Origin: Thermotoga sp. Ku-13t
Lineage (GTDB): Bacteria; Thermotogota; Thermotogae; Thermotogales; DSM-5069
NCBI RefSeq assembly: GCF_011057685.1
Contig: NZ_LNFY01000001.1
Span: forward strand, 310,001-374,000
Direction of reading: 5' to 3'
DNA: 64,000 nt
Part shown: piece after piece, positions 7,437 through 15,498 of the stretch
Numbering within the stretch: position 1 is the first letter of the stretch
How the letters are laid out: every line of letters starts with the position of its first letter
Translations under genes and position numbers: made by a program
Notes under the pieces: generated by a model
The model's input: the letters and a program-made list of their open reading frames with translations, nothing else
The model's database searches: none
Told to the model about the DNA's origin: nothing

Positions 7437-8972
7437 TCATTCGAACCAGGCGTACTTGAGGATAACGAACTCGGTTGGCAGGAGCAAGACGTTTTTCAAT
7501 TCTTTCCTGTGAGCAACGATGTTCGTCATGTTGTAGAGGAAGATCCACGGCGCATCCTGTACGATCATTTTCTGAACTTCCGCGTAATACTGCAGAAGCT
7601 TCTCTCTGTTCTGTTCGTGAGCGATCTTATCTATGAGTTCGTCGACCTTCGGATTGCTGTAGAAAGTGTTGTTATCGCCCGTGCCATTGGGATTGATGTT
7701 GTCCGAATGGAACAGCGGGTACAGAACCCAGTGCCCTTCACCCGTTGAAGGCGCCCAGCCGAGGAGGAACAGTTCGTAATCCCAATCCGCAGGATTGCTT
7801 GAGAACAGCTTGTTTATGTAGCTTGCCCACTCCATTGGTTTCACATCGACTGTTATTCCAACCTCTTTCAACATGCCCTGAACTGCCACGGCGACTTCGT
7901 AATCGTTTAGATACCTTCCCTTGGGAGTCAACAGTTCCAACTTGAGGTTCTCGTAACCTGCTTCTTTCAGTAACTGTTTTGCCTTCGCTGGGTCGTACGG
8001 GTAACCTCCCGTCGAATAGTAACCAAAAGTGTATTTTGCGAGCGGTGAATCGGAAGGAATCGCGAGGTTTCTCATGATTGTGGAGCAGAGTTTTTGCTTA
8101 TCGATCGCGTAGTTGAGCGCCTGTCTGACCCTGACATCGTTCAAGGGTGGTTTTCTAAGATTGAAACCTATGTAGATCACTCGCAAACTCGGTTCAACCC
8201 TGACAACTAGCCTTTCATCCTTCTGCAGCACCGGAACGAGTGCTGGCGGTGGGTTGAACATGACGTCCGCGTCTCCGGCCCTCAGCTGTGTGACCCTCGT
8301 TACGTCTTCCGGGACGATCGTGAACACGATACCGTCGAGATACGGTTGGCCTTCCCTCCAGTAGTTCGGGTTTTTGACGAGTTCTATCCTCTCTCCGATC
8401 TTCCATTCCTTGAGCATGAACGGGCCAGTTCCGACCGGGTTCCTGCCGAGCTTTGCAGGATCGCTACCGTAAGCGTCGATGGCCTTCGGAGAAACTATCA
8501 GGGCCGCTTCGTGTGCGAGCCGGTTCAGGAAAGGCGAATAAGGTTTCTCGAGGATGAATTTGACTGTGTAATCATCGACAACGACGATTTCCTTGACGAT
8601 GCCTTTGAACAGGCCAGTTCTTCTGAGGGAATTGTTCAGCACGTAATCGTAATACTTCTTCACCGCTTGCGCGTTGAAATCGGCTCCATCGTGGAACTTG
8701 ACACCCTTCCGCAGATAGAACGTGTACTGTAAGCCATCTTCCGAGATCTCCCACCTTTCGGCCAGGGCAGGGGTGATGTTCAGCTTCTCGTCGAACTCCA
8801 CGAGGCCATCGAAGATGTGACGGCACACGGTTCCGCTGATGTTGTCCGTCTGGTTGGCCGGAAGCAGCGATACCGCATCAGCCCCCATGACGTAACGAGC
8901 CACTCCACCGTACTTTGCCGAGAACGATAGAACAGAGACCAGAAGAGCTAGAACGAGCAGAAGTTTCTTCAC
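7437..8972 (-). CDS. Family 5 extracellular solute-binding protein (peptide/nickel/oligosaccharide type)
   Basis: A 511-residue exported protein: signal peptide about 1-20 (VKKLLLVLALLVSVLSFSA), then the SBP_bac_5 fold with motifs LAERWEISEDGLQYTFYLR, FHDGADFNA and NPVGTGPFMLKEW. GTG 8972 follows AGGAGG by 8 bases. No permease or ATPase genes lie beside it and a terminator follows, so it is an orphan binding protein. In Thermotogota many such proteins bind oligosaccharides rather than peptides; the ligand here is unknown. Confidence 0.9.
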   Translation of the reverse strand: MKKLLLVLALLVSVLSFSAKYGGVARYVMGADAVSLLPANQTDNISGTVCRHIFDGLVEFDEKLNITPALAERWEISEDGLQYTFYLRKGVKFHDGADFNAQAVKKYYDYVLNNSLRRTGLFKGIVKEIVVVDDYTVKFILEKPYSPFLNRLAHEAALIVSPKAIDAYGSDPAKLGRNPVGTGPFMLKEWKIGERIELVKNPNYWREGQPYLDGIVFTIVPEDVTRVTQLRAGDADVMFNPPPALVPVLQKDERLVVRVEPSLRVIYIGFNLRKPPLNDVRVRQALNYAIDKQKLCSTIMRNLAIPSDSPLAKYTFGYYSTGGYPYDPAKAKQLLKEAGYENLKLELLTPKGRYLNDYEVAVAVQGMLKEVGITVDVKPMEWASYINKLFSSNPADWDYELFLLGWAPSTGEGHWVLYPLFHSDNINPNGTGDNNTFYSNPKVDELIDKIAHEQNREKLLQYYAEVQKMIVQDAPWIFLYNMTNIVAHRKELKNVLLLPTEFVILKYAWFE

Positions 8973-9002
8973 GCTACACACCTCCTGGGCGAGTTTGGTA
9001 TT

Positions 9003-9011
9003 ATTTTACCA
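9003..9011 (-). promoter_or_regulatory. Extended -10 promoter element of the family 5 binding protein
   Basis: The minus strand reads TGGTAAAAT 30 bases before GTG 8972. There is no convincing -35. It lies within the same 12-base CGGTGGTAAAAT block as the promoter of the lipoprotein gene. Confidence 0.5.
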
Positions 9012-9078
9012 CCGCAGCCTCGCCCGGGTAGGTTTCATGTTGTTGATCTGCCTAAGGATGGTTTTGAGATTTCCCCTT

Positions 9079-10266
9079 TCACTGGCCAGCTCGTCGAATC
9101 GCTTCGATCAATCTCACAACGTGCACGTTTTCTTTGACATCGTGTACTCTGACTATGTCGGCACCGTTCAGAACACAGTAAGCCGTCACCGCGAGTGTGC
9201 CGTACAACCTTTCTTCGGGCGGCACATTGTCCAGGACCTGACCGATGAAAGACTTCCTTGAGGCTCCAACCAGTACAGGTTTTTTCAGGCTCTTGAACTC
9301 AGAGATGCGTTTTATTATCTCGAGGTTGTCCATGAGCCTTTTACCGAAACCTATTCCAGGATCAATGATGACCCTGTCCCCCAGGCCAATTTCTCTGACC
9401 TTCTCGATCCTCTCTTTGAGGAAGTAGAGAATCTCTCTCACGACATCTCCGTAATACGGATTTTCCTGCATGGTCTTGGGTTCGCCCTTCATGTGCATCA
9501 AAACGATGCCAGGTTTGTATTGCTTGAGGACTTCGATCATCATGGGATCGAACCTCAGCGCACTCACATCGTTGACGATTTCTGCGCCTGCTCTGATCGC
9601 TTCCTCGGCAACTTTCGCTTTGTACGTGTCCACGGAGACGATGACGTCGAAATTCTTCTTGACGAGTTCGACAGCCGGAACAACCCTGTTGAGTTCCTCT
9701 TCCAAGCTGACCCTTTCCGAACCGGGCCTGGTCGATTCACCACCGATGTCGATGATGTCGACACCTTCTTCCACCATTCTCGCGACAGAATCGAGCAGCT
9801 TATCCTTCTCGACCCGGCTCGCCGCATAGAAAGAATCAGGAGTGACATTCACAATACCCATGATCAGCGGTCTTTCAAAACTCATCTTTCGACCAGATGG
9901 CAGTTCGATCTGACGTGTTCCCTCCTCGAAAAGACAGTACTTTATGTCTCGAGCTATCTCGTCCAGTTTCCAGTAATGCATCATGGAGAGTTTTTCCACG
10001 AGTTTTCTGTGCTGTGCGAGCGTTCCCATTGTTAGAACGTTGGTTGACTCAACTTTCTGAGTGATCGAATGCTTGTGGACTGCCGCATCTCCACCCGCGG
10101 CGAGCATCTCCTGCTTGATCACGTTCGCGCTGATCACCGGAACATCGTAGATCAACAGGCTGACGAATTCGCCCTTGTTCTGGAAAATGGGTATCGAAGC
10201 CGGATCGACTCCAACTCTCGAAAGATGCTCAATCGGGTTGGTCACTCTCGTCACCAGAAAACTCAT
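9079..10266 (-). CDS. folP: Dihydropteroate synthase with N-terminal extension
   Basis: A 395-residue enzyme that joins p-aminobenzoate to the pterin diphosphate in folate synthesis. The catalytic TIM barrel begins near residue 130 (LIMGIVNVTPDSFY) and continues with DIGGESTRPGSE, VSVDTYK, NDVSA, LMHMKG, DPGIGFGK, LVGASRKSFIG and RVHDV, the classic DHPS signatures. The first ~125 residues are an extra domain not found in short E. coli-type FolP, seen in some clostridial and Thermotogota forms. It overlaps the upstream NUDIX gene, so the two are cotranscribed. Confidence 0.93.
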   Translation of the reverse strand: MSFLVTRVTNPIEHLSRVGVDPASIPIFQNKGEFVSLLIYDVPVISANVIKQEMLAAGGDAAVHKHSITQKVESTNVLTMGTLAQHRKLVEKLSMMHYWKLDEIARDIKYCLFEEGTRQIELPSGRKMSFERPLIMGIVNVTPDSFYAASRVEKDKLLDSVARMVEEGVDIIDIGGESTRPGSERVSLEEELNRVVPAVELVKKNFDVIVSVDTYKAKVAEEAIRAGAEIVNDVSALRFDPMMIEVLKQYKPGIVLMHMKGEPKTMQENPYYGDVVREILYFLKERIEKVREIGLGDRVIIDPGIGFGKRLMDNLEIIKRISEFKSLKKPVLVGASRKSFIGQVLDNVPPEERLYGTLAVTAYCVLNGADIVRVHDVKENVHVVRLIEAIRRAGQ

Positions 10267-10753
10267 TTCTGCAACCCTCCAGTAGCTGTTCTATTTTGCC
10301 CAGTGAATCTTTCACGATCCTCGCCGTGGCACCCCATATGACCAGGCCATCGATCACGAACTTGCACGTTTTTCGACCGTCCGGGAACGTCACCTCATCA
10401 CATTTGGCTTCTTTGAGCTGAGACAGTGCGACGAAGTAAAGATCCTGGACTTCGAACGTGTTCAGTTTGAAGTGTGGTCTTTCTATCACAACTAAAAGCG
10501 CCTGCACGAAAAGGTTCGATTTACCTGTGACGGTTGAAGACAGCTCACCTAAGAACTTGCAATTGTTTCTTGGTACACCTAGCTCTTCTTCGAGTTCCCG
10601 AAACATCGCTTCGGTGAGTGTTTCTTCGTTTTCGACTATGCCTCCAGGAAAGGCGATCTGGTTTGCGTGCCTGCTCAGTCTGCGCGATCTGCGTATGAAG
10701 ACAAGGTATGGTTTTTCTTCGATGAAAACGATTGGGACAGCAACCACTGACAT
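10229..10753 (-). CDS. NUDIX hydrolase, CoA-diphosphatase (NudL-like)
   Basis: A 174-residue cytoplasmic hydrolase of nucleoside diphosphate derivatives. The NUDIX box G-x5-E-x7-REUxEExGU is complete (GGIVENEETLTEAMFRELEE, then ELGV, about 38-61). It is preceded by the RRSRRLSRHANQIAFPGG pattern typical of the UPF0035/CoA pyrophosphatase group. ATG 10753 follows GGTGAG by 8 bases; an adjacent TTG (10756) is possible. Its 3' end overlaps folP by 38 bases. Confidence 0.88.
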   Translation of the reverse strand: MSVVAVPIVFIEEKPYLVFIRRSRRLSRHANQIAFPGGIVENEETLTEAMFRELEEELGVPRNNCKFLGELSSTVTGKSNLFVQALLVVIERPHFKLNTFEVQDLYFVALSQLKEAKCDEVTFPDGRKTCKFVIDGLVIWGATARIVKDSLGKIEQLLEGCRNEFSGDESDQPD

Positions 10754-10773
10754 CAATTCAGCTCACCATATTG

Positions 10774-10782
10774 ATTATAGCA
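10774..10782 (-). promoter_or_regulatory. Extended -10 promoter of the NUDIX-folP operon
   Basis: The minus strand reads TGCTATAAT, a perfect -10 with a TGN extension, about 20 bases before the start. The -35 region is poor, as expected for extended -10 promoters. Confidence 0.65.
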
Positions 10783-10832
10783 AGATTCCTGTTATTATCC
10801 TCTAATTATGTTTAATTTATTGAACTAAGAAC

Positions 10833-10861
10833 TTGACGTGGGCTGTTTGTGGTGTTAAGAT
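10833..10861 (+). promoter_or_regulatory. Promoter of the opine dehydrogenase-mutase-ligase operon
   Basis: TTGACG (10833-10838), a 17-base spacer and TAAGAT (10856-10861) precede the strong GGAGGTGA ribosome binding site at 10879-10886 and the ATG at 10892. Confidence 0.75.
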
Positions 10862-10891
10862 TGTAATGAATTTGACACGGAGGTGACATGC

Positions 10892-11974
10892 ATGAAAATC
10901 TGCGTGATCGGCGCGGGTAATGGCGGACAAGCACTTGCAGGTTACCTTGCATTGAAAGGCTTCGATGTTTCTCTGTTCAACAGGTCTGAAAGAAGGATCT
11001 TACCCATCATGAAAACGAGGAAGATCAAGCTAGAAGGAGAGGTCAATGCCACAGCTCAGGTTTCTTTCGCCACTACAAACCTCGCAGAAGCGGTCAAAGG
11101 AAGAAAGCTTCTCATGGTTGTCGTTCCGGCCAATGCGCACAGAGAAATAGCCGAAAAGTTGGCTCCATTGCTCGAAGATGGACAGATCATCGTGTTGAAT
11201 CCCGGCAGGACCGCGGGTGCTCTGGAGTTCGTTAACGTTCTTAAAGAGAAAGGTGTGAAAAAAGATGTGGTGGTCGCGGAAGCTCAGACGTTCATCTTCG
11301 CTTCACGCATGTCCAACCCCGGCGTGGTGCGCATCTTCAGGATCAAAAATGCTGTACCCGTGGCAGCTTTGCCTGCATCGAGAAATACGGATCTTGAAGA
11401 GACACTTCTGAAAGTGATGCCAGAATTCGAGATCGCCCCGAGTACGCTTTACACGAGTTTCAACAATATTGGAGCCGTTTTTCACCCTGCAACAATCATT
11501 CTGAACGCGGGCTGGGTAGAAACCACGTTTGGAAAGTTCGAATTCTACTTCGAAGGCATAAGCCAGTCGGTGGCAAAAGTTCTTGAAGCCATCGATGAAG
11601 AAAGGTGTGCGGTTGCGAGGAAATTCGGGATCGAACCGATGACGGCAGTGCAGTGGCTCTTTTACGCGTACGATGTAAAAGGTAGAGATCTTTACGAAGC
11701 CATTCACAACAACGAAGGTTACAGAGGCATTCAGGCGCCCACAAGCCTGGAAAACAGATACATCTTGGAGGACGTTCCGACCAGCCTTGTTCCGATCTCG
11801 GCCTTCGGCAGATTAGTCAACGTTGAAACACCCACGATAGATTCCATTGTGAGACTGGCATCCATCATGATGGGTATCGACTTCTTCAAAGAAGGTAGAA
11901 ACTTCGAAAGGCTTCACCTTGAAGGCAAAACCATCGAAGAGGTTAAACGCATCATGGAGGAGGGATGGCAATGA
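10892..11974 (+). CDS. Octopine/nopaline (opine) dehydrogenase-family protein
   Basis: A 360-residue predicted NAD(P)-dependent enzyme of the opine dehydrogenase family, which joins an amino acid to a 2-oxo acid by reductive amination or runs the reverse. The Rossmann motif GAGNGGQALAGYLA is at about 7-20. The C-terminal helical domain carries the family's histidine in VFHPATIILNAG (about 195-205) and the late motif TSLVPISAFGRLVNV. ATG 10892 follows GGAGGTGA by 5 bases. It is the first gene of a tight operon: the mutase-like gene starts inside its stop codon. The true substrates are unknown. Confidence 0.85.
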   Translation: MKICVIGAGNGGQALAGYLALKGFDVSLFNRSERRILPIMKTRKIKLEGEVNATAQVSFATTNLAEAVKGRKLLMVVVPANAHREIAEKLAPLLEDGQIIVLNPGRTAGALEFVNVLKEKGVKKDVVVAEAQTFIFASRMSNPGVVRIFRIKNAVPVAALPASRNTDLEETLLKVMPEFEIAPSTLYTSFNNIGAVFHPATIILNAGWVETTFGKFEFYFEGISQSVAKVLEAIDEERCAVARKFGIEPMTAVQWLFYAYDVKGRDLYEAIHNNEGYRGIQAPTSLENRYILEDVPTSLVPISAFGRLVNVETPTIDSIVRLASIMMGIDFFKEGRNFERLHLEGKTIEEVKRIMEEGWQ

Positions 11975-13626
11975 AAATGATCGGCGCTTCAATTGGTAGT
12001 TGCGTTCACAACGTCGGCTTGCTCAACTTTCTCAATCTGGCAAGGCAGAACGGTTATGAAACGGTATACGTAGGTTCTGCCATCCCGGTGGAGAAGCTCG
12101 TGGAAGAGATCGAAAAACACCAGCCGGATGTGGTAGCGATGAGTTACAGGTTGGGAGCGGAGGCACTGCGGAATTTGCTCGAAACGCTGGAAGACCTGTT
12201 AAAAGCGCGAGGGTTGCTGGATAAGACTTACATATTCGGTGGAACCGTAGAAACAGCTGAAGCGGCAAGAAGATTCAGCTTCATAAAGAAAGCTTTCGAC
12301 GGGAGTGAAGAACTGGACGAAATCGTTATGTTCTTGAGGGGCGAAGCCAGAAAGTTGCAGAAACAGGAAGTGTTCCCACAGAGACTGGGTGAGAGGATTA
12401 AGTTCAAAAGTCCTTTTCCTCTGATACGCCATCATATTGGTTTGCAAACGCTTGAAGAGACCATCGAGGAGATAAAGAAAATGGCGGAGTCGCAGCTTCT
12501 TGATGTCATATCGATCGCACCTGATCAGAACTGCCAGCAATTCTTTTTTGAACCGGAGAAGATGGATCCAAAGCAAGATGGCGCCGGAGGGGCGCCAATA
12601 AGAACGAGGGAAGATTTTGTGAGACTGTACGAGGCCAGCAGGAGGGGAAACTATCCGCTTGTCAGATGCTACGCAGGTACGACGCACATGGTCGAGTTCT
12701 CGAAACTCTTGAAGGAAACCATCAACAACGCTTGGGCTGCAATACCGATCATGTGGTACAGCGATCTTGACAGACGCTCGAACAGACCACTGTTAGAAGC
12801 TATAAAGGAGAACATGGAGGCGATTCGCTGGAATGCTGAAAACGATGTCCCTGTCGAAGTCACGGACTCTCATCAGTGGGCTCTGAGGCTGGCACACGAC
12901 GCTGTTGAAGTTGCCACAGCGTATCTTGCCACGTTCATTGCAAAACGACTTGAAGTGAGAGAGTACGTGCAACAATTCATGCTGGAGACACCTTCTGGAA
13001 TTTCACCAAGGGCCGATCTGGCGAAAATGATTGCGAAGAGAGAACTGGTAGAAAGGCTTGCTGACGAGAACTTCAAAGTTTACCGGATGATAAGAACAGG
13101 GCTGATGTCGATGCCCGCAGATCACAACGCGGCGATGGGACAGATCGGTGTATCCATGTTCTACGGCATGGCGCTTGAACCGCACATCGTCCACGTGGTA
13201 GCGTACTGCGAATCCACGAAGAGAGCCACAGCAAAGGAGATCATAGAGAGCGTGAAGATCGCAAGGAGGGCCATAAACATGGCGTTACGGGGATGCGTTG
13301 ATCCTCTGGCAGATCCGTGGGTGAGGGGTGAGAAAGAAAGGATCAAAGAGGAGGCATTGCAGATAATCGAAGCGATAAAATCTCTCGGTGAGGGCAAGGA
13401 TGAGGATCTGCTCAGGCCAGAAATTCTCTTCGAAGCGGTTAGGACTGGAATCTTGGACGCTCCAGCCGTGAAAGGTTTCTCAGTGGCTAAGGGCAATGTG
13501 AAGACAGCTCTGATCGATGGACAGTGCAGGTGTGTCGACGAAGAAGGGAACTTGATCAGCGAAAAGGACAGACTGAAAAAATTGCTCGAGGAGGCTTGCA
13601 AGGATGAGAGTGGCTGTTGTTTATGA
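11971..13626 (+). CDS. Single-chain cobalamin-binding mutase-like protein (glutamate-mutase type)
   Basis: A 551-residue protein. Residues about 1-135 form a B12-binding Rossmann domain (MIGASIGSCVHNVGLLNFL) similar to glutamate mutase MutS. The usual D-x-H-x-x-G motif is C-x-H-x-x-G here: the cobalt-ligand histidine is kept and the aspartate is cysteine. Residues about 150-480 resemble the TIM barrel of MutE, with GAGGAPIRTREDF, RRGNYPLVRCYAGTT and HIVHVVAYCEST. It thus fuses both subunits in one chain. Its C-terminus is cysteine-rich (CRC...CKDESGCC). No MutL reactivase or methylaspartate ammonia-lyase is nearby. ATG 11971 follows GGAGGAGGG by 7 bases. Confidence 0.75.
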   Translation: MKMIGASIGSCVHNVGLLNFLNLARQNGYETVYVGSAIPVEKLVEEIEKHQPDVVAMSYRLGAEALRNLLETLEDLLKARGLLDKTYIFGGTVETAEAARRFSFIKKAFDGSEELDEIVMFLRGEARKLQKQEVFPQRLGERIKFKSPFPLIRHHIGLQTLEETIEEIKKMAESQLLDVISIAPDQNCQQFFFEPEKMDPKQDGAGGAPIRTREDFVRLYEASRRGNYPLVRCYAGTTHMVEFSKLLKETINNAWAAIPIMWYSDLDRRSNRPLLEAIKENMEAIRWNAENDVPVEVTDSHQWALRLAHDAVEVATAYLATFIAKRLEVREYVQQFMLETPSGISPRADLAKMIAKRELVERLADENFKVYRMIRTGLMSMPADHNAAMGQIGVSMFYGMALEPHIVHVVAYCESTKRATAKEIIESVKIARRAINMALRGCVDPLADPWVRGEKERIKEEALQIIEAIKSLGEGKDEDLLRPEILFEAVRTGILDAPAVKGFSVAKGNVKTALIDGQCRCVDEEGNLISEKDRLKKLLEEACKDESGCCL

Positions 13627-14518
13627 TCTCGATAATCTCGACGATGAGCGAAACAGAATGATAGAGGCTGTGTGTGAGGCTTTGTCGAAAGAACACAGTG
13701 TTGAGAAAATTCCCTTTGGTGATGACTTCGTTGAGCGTGTCAGGTCCTTCGAAGCGGTGTTCAACCTTTCCACGTCACACCTTCAAATGCACGTTCCAGC
13801 GGTACTCGATGTTTTGAAGATACCTTACACCGGATCTTCTGCCCTGGCGCACGCCCTCTGCACGGACAAGGTGATCACCAAGATCGTTCTGCAACATTAC
13901 GGGATACCCACACCGAGGTTTGTAATCTTCCAGCCAGGAGAGGAGCCAGCATCGATCGATTTCTTTCCCGCTATAGTCAAACCAACCAGGCAGGGTAGCG
14001 CGAAAGGAATCAATGTAGATTCTGTCGTTGCAGACGAACAGGCACTCAAAAAAGCTGTGAAACGGGTGCATGCGCTTTTCAAGGAACCAGCCCTCGTGGA
14101 AGAGTTCATAGATGGAAGGGAATTCAGCGTGGGTATTCTCGCGGGTCGCGTGTTACCGATACTGGAGATCGACTTTTCTACTCTACCTGAGGGCATTGAA
14201 CGGTTCTACTCTTACAGGGTTAAGCACTTCTTTGGCGAACAGACACGTTACATCTGTCCTGCAGAGATAAGCAAAGATCTTAAAATGGAGATCGAACGGT
14301 ACGCGATGAAGGCCTTCTGTGCTTTGAACCTCAGAAATTATGCTCGCATGGACTTGAGACTCAAAGGAAATGAGCCTTATTTTCTCGAGGTGAATTCCCT
14401 TCCCATGTTGACGCCGAATTACTCGGACGTAGTGAAAATGGCGCAGGCTGCAGGTTTGAGCTATGAAGAATTGATTCTTGAAATATTCAACGATGCCGTG
14501 AAAACAGCTGTCAGGTGA
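13604..14518 (+). CDS. ATP-grasp ligase related to D-alanine--D-alanine ligase
   Basis: A 304-residue ATP-dependent carboxylate-amine ligase. It has the order DKVITKIVLQHYGIPTPR (about 85-102), KPTRQGSAKGI (ATP loop, about 125-135), LVEEFIDGREFSVGI, and the metal-binding end ARMDLRLKGNEPYFLEVNSL (about 247-266). This matches Ddl, but the usual NTxPG(F/M)T end reads NSLPMLT. It overlaps the mutase gene by 23 bases and is preceded by GAGGAGG, so it acts with it. It is unlikely to be the cell-wall Ddl, given its metabolic neighbours; more likely it couples a non-protein amino acid. Confidence 0.82.
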   Translation: MRVAVVYDLDNLDDERNRMIEAVCEALSKEHSVEKIPFGDDFVERVRSFEAVFNLSTSHLQMHVPAVLDVLKIPYTGSSALAHALCTDKVITKIVLQHYGIPTPRFVIFQPGEEPASIDFFPAIVKPTRQGSAKGINVDSVVADEQALKKAVKRVHALFKEPALVEEFIDGREFSVGILAGRVLPILEIDFSTLPEGIERFYSYRVKHFFGEQTRYICPAEISKDLKMEIERYAMKAFCALNLRNYARMDLRLKGNEPYFLEVNSLPMLTPNYSDVVKMAQAAGLSYEELILEIFNDAVKTAVR

Positions 14519-14595
14519 ACGAGATCCACGAAGCACGCGATATCCGTCACTCACGAGTGCCACCTGCGGAGTGTTCTTTCTGGTATGTTAGCTTC

Positions 14596-14611
14596 GTGGA
14601 AGCGCTTCCAC
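14596..14611. promoter_or_regulatory. 16-bp perfect palindrome, candidate LacI-type operator
   Basis: GTGGAAGCGCTTCCAC is a perfect palindrome with a central CG, the form expected for LacI-family operators (compare the cre-like TGNAANCGNTNNCA). It sits in the 227-base gap between the ATP-grasp gene and rnhB, where I see no convincing gene. No LacI regulator gene lies next to it. Confidence 0.4.
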
Positions 14612-14745
14612 TATGTAGATACGGTCGTTTGGTCCATGTGAAGGTAACGCCTTTCGGAAGAGAATGTTACTTTCTGGATGAAGCTCCCACTTTTTGGTTC
14701 TCACCAGATGCAGAAATGACGTGATTGTAGTAATATAGACTTTCG

Positions 14746-15426
14746 ATGAGGAAAGAACTCTTCCTTTTCGACGATTTCTACAGATCAAATTTTGGTACCA
14801 TCATAGGTGTTGACGAAGCTGGAAGAGGTTGCATAGCGGGACCCGTTGTTGCCGCCGCGGTGATCCTTCTGGAACCCCTGGACGTGTACGATTCCAAACA
14901 GTTGACACCATCTCAAAGAGAGGCTCTTTTCGAGCAAATACAGAAATGCGCACGGATCGGCATCGGTGTTGCAACGGAGGAGGAAATAGACATACACAAC
15001 ATCCTGAACGCAACCAGGATTGCCATGAACCGCGCTCTCGAGAAACTAGATTGCCCAGAAGCCTTCGTCCTGGTGGATGGCAAATCTTTGAAGCTTTTAC
15101 AGCAGGGGGCGTGCATCGTCAAGGGCGATAGAAAAAGTGCCTCTATCGCTGCCGCATCCATAGTTGCCAAAGTGACACGAGATCGCATGATGGAAAAGTT
15201 TCATGAGCAATATCCCGAATACGATTTTCGTGTGCACAAAGGTTACGCAACGAAAGAACATCTTGAAAAGCTCCGCCGGTACGGTCCCACGCCCCTCCAT
15301 AGACTCACTTTCAGGCCCGTTCTGGAAATGCTCAACGAAGATTTGCTCACAAAGCTTGTTCAAAAGGATTCAGACCGTTTTTTCGCAGTTTTTCGGAAAA
15401 TGCATCGTTTTGTTTCCTCCACTTAG
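14746..15426 (+). CDS. rnhB: Ribonuclease HII
   Basis: A 226-residue cytoplasmic nuclease that removes RNA from RNA-DNA hybrids. The N-terminal GVDEAGRGCIAGPVVAA (about 22-38) gives the first two acidic catalytic residues. FVLVDGKS and the GDRKSASIAAASIVAKVTRD block complete the active site. The start ATG has no Shine-Dalgarno sequence; a TAATATA -10-like element at 14731-14737 lies so close that the mRNA may be nearly leaderless. Confidence 0.92.
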   Translation: MRKELFLFDDFYRSNFGTIIGVDEAGRGCIAGPVVAAAVILLEPLDVYDSKQLTPSQREALFEQIQKCARIGIGVATEEEIDIHNILNATRIAMNRALEKLDCPEAFVLVDGKSLKLLQQGACIVKGDRKSASIAAASIVAKVTRDRMMEKFHEQYPEYDFRVHKGYATKEHLEKLRRYGPTPLHRLTFRPVLEMLNEDLLTKLVQKDSDRFFAVFRKMHRFVSST

Positions 15427-15498
15427 CTTCCATTAACCCGTGTGTAAACGACCCCAACTTAGAATTTCGGTATATGAAAGTTGCAGGGGGGTAATTTC

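Noticed and set aside
14515-14724. A 69-codon open frame starting at a GTG that overlaps the ATP-grasp stop
   Set aside because: No ribosome binding site, no recognisable domain, and it contains the 16-bp palindrome; more likely a regulatory spacer.
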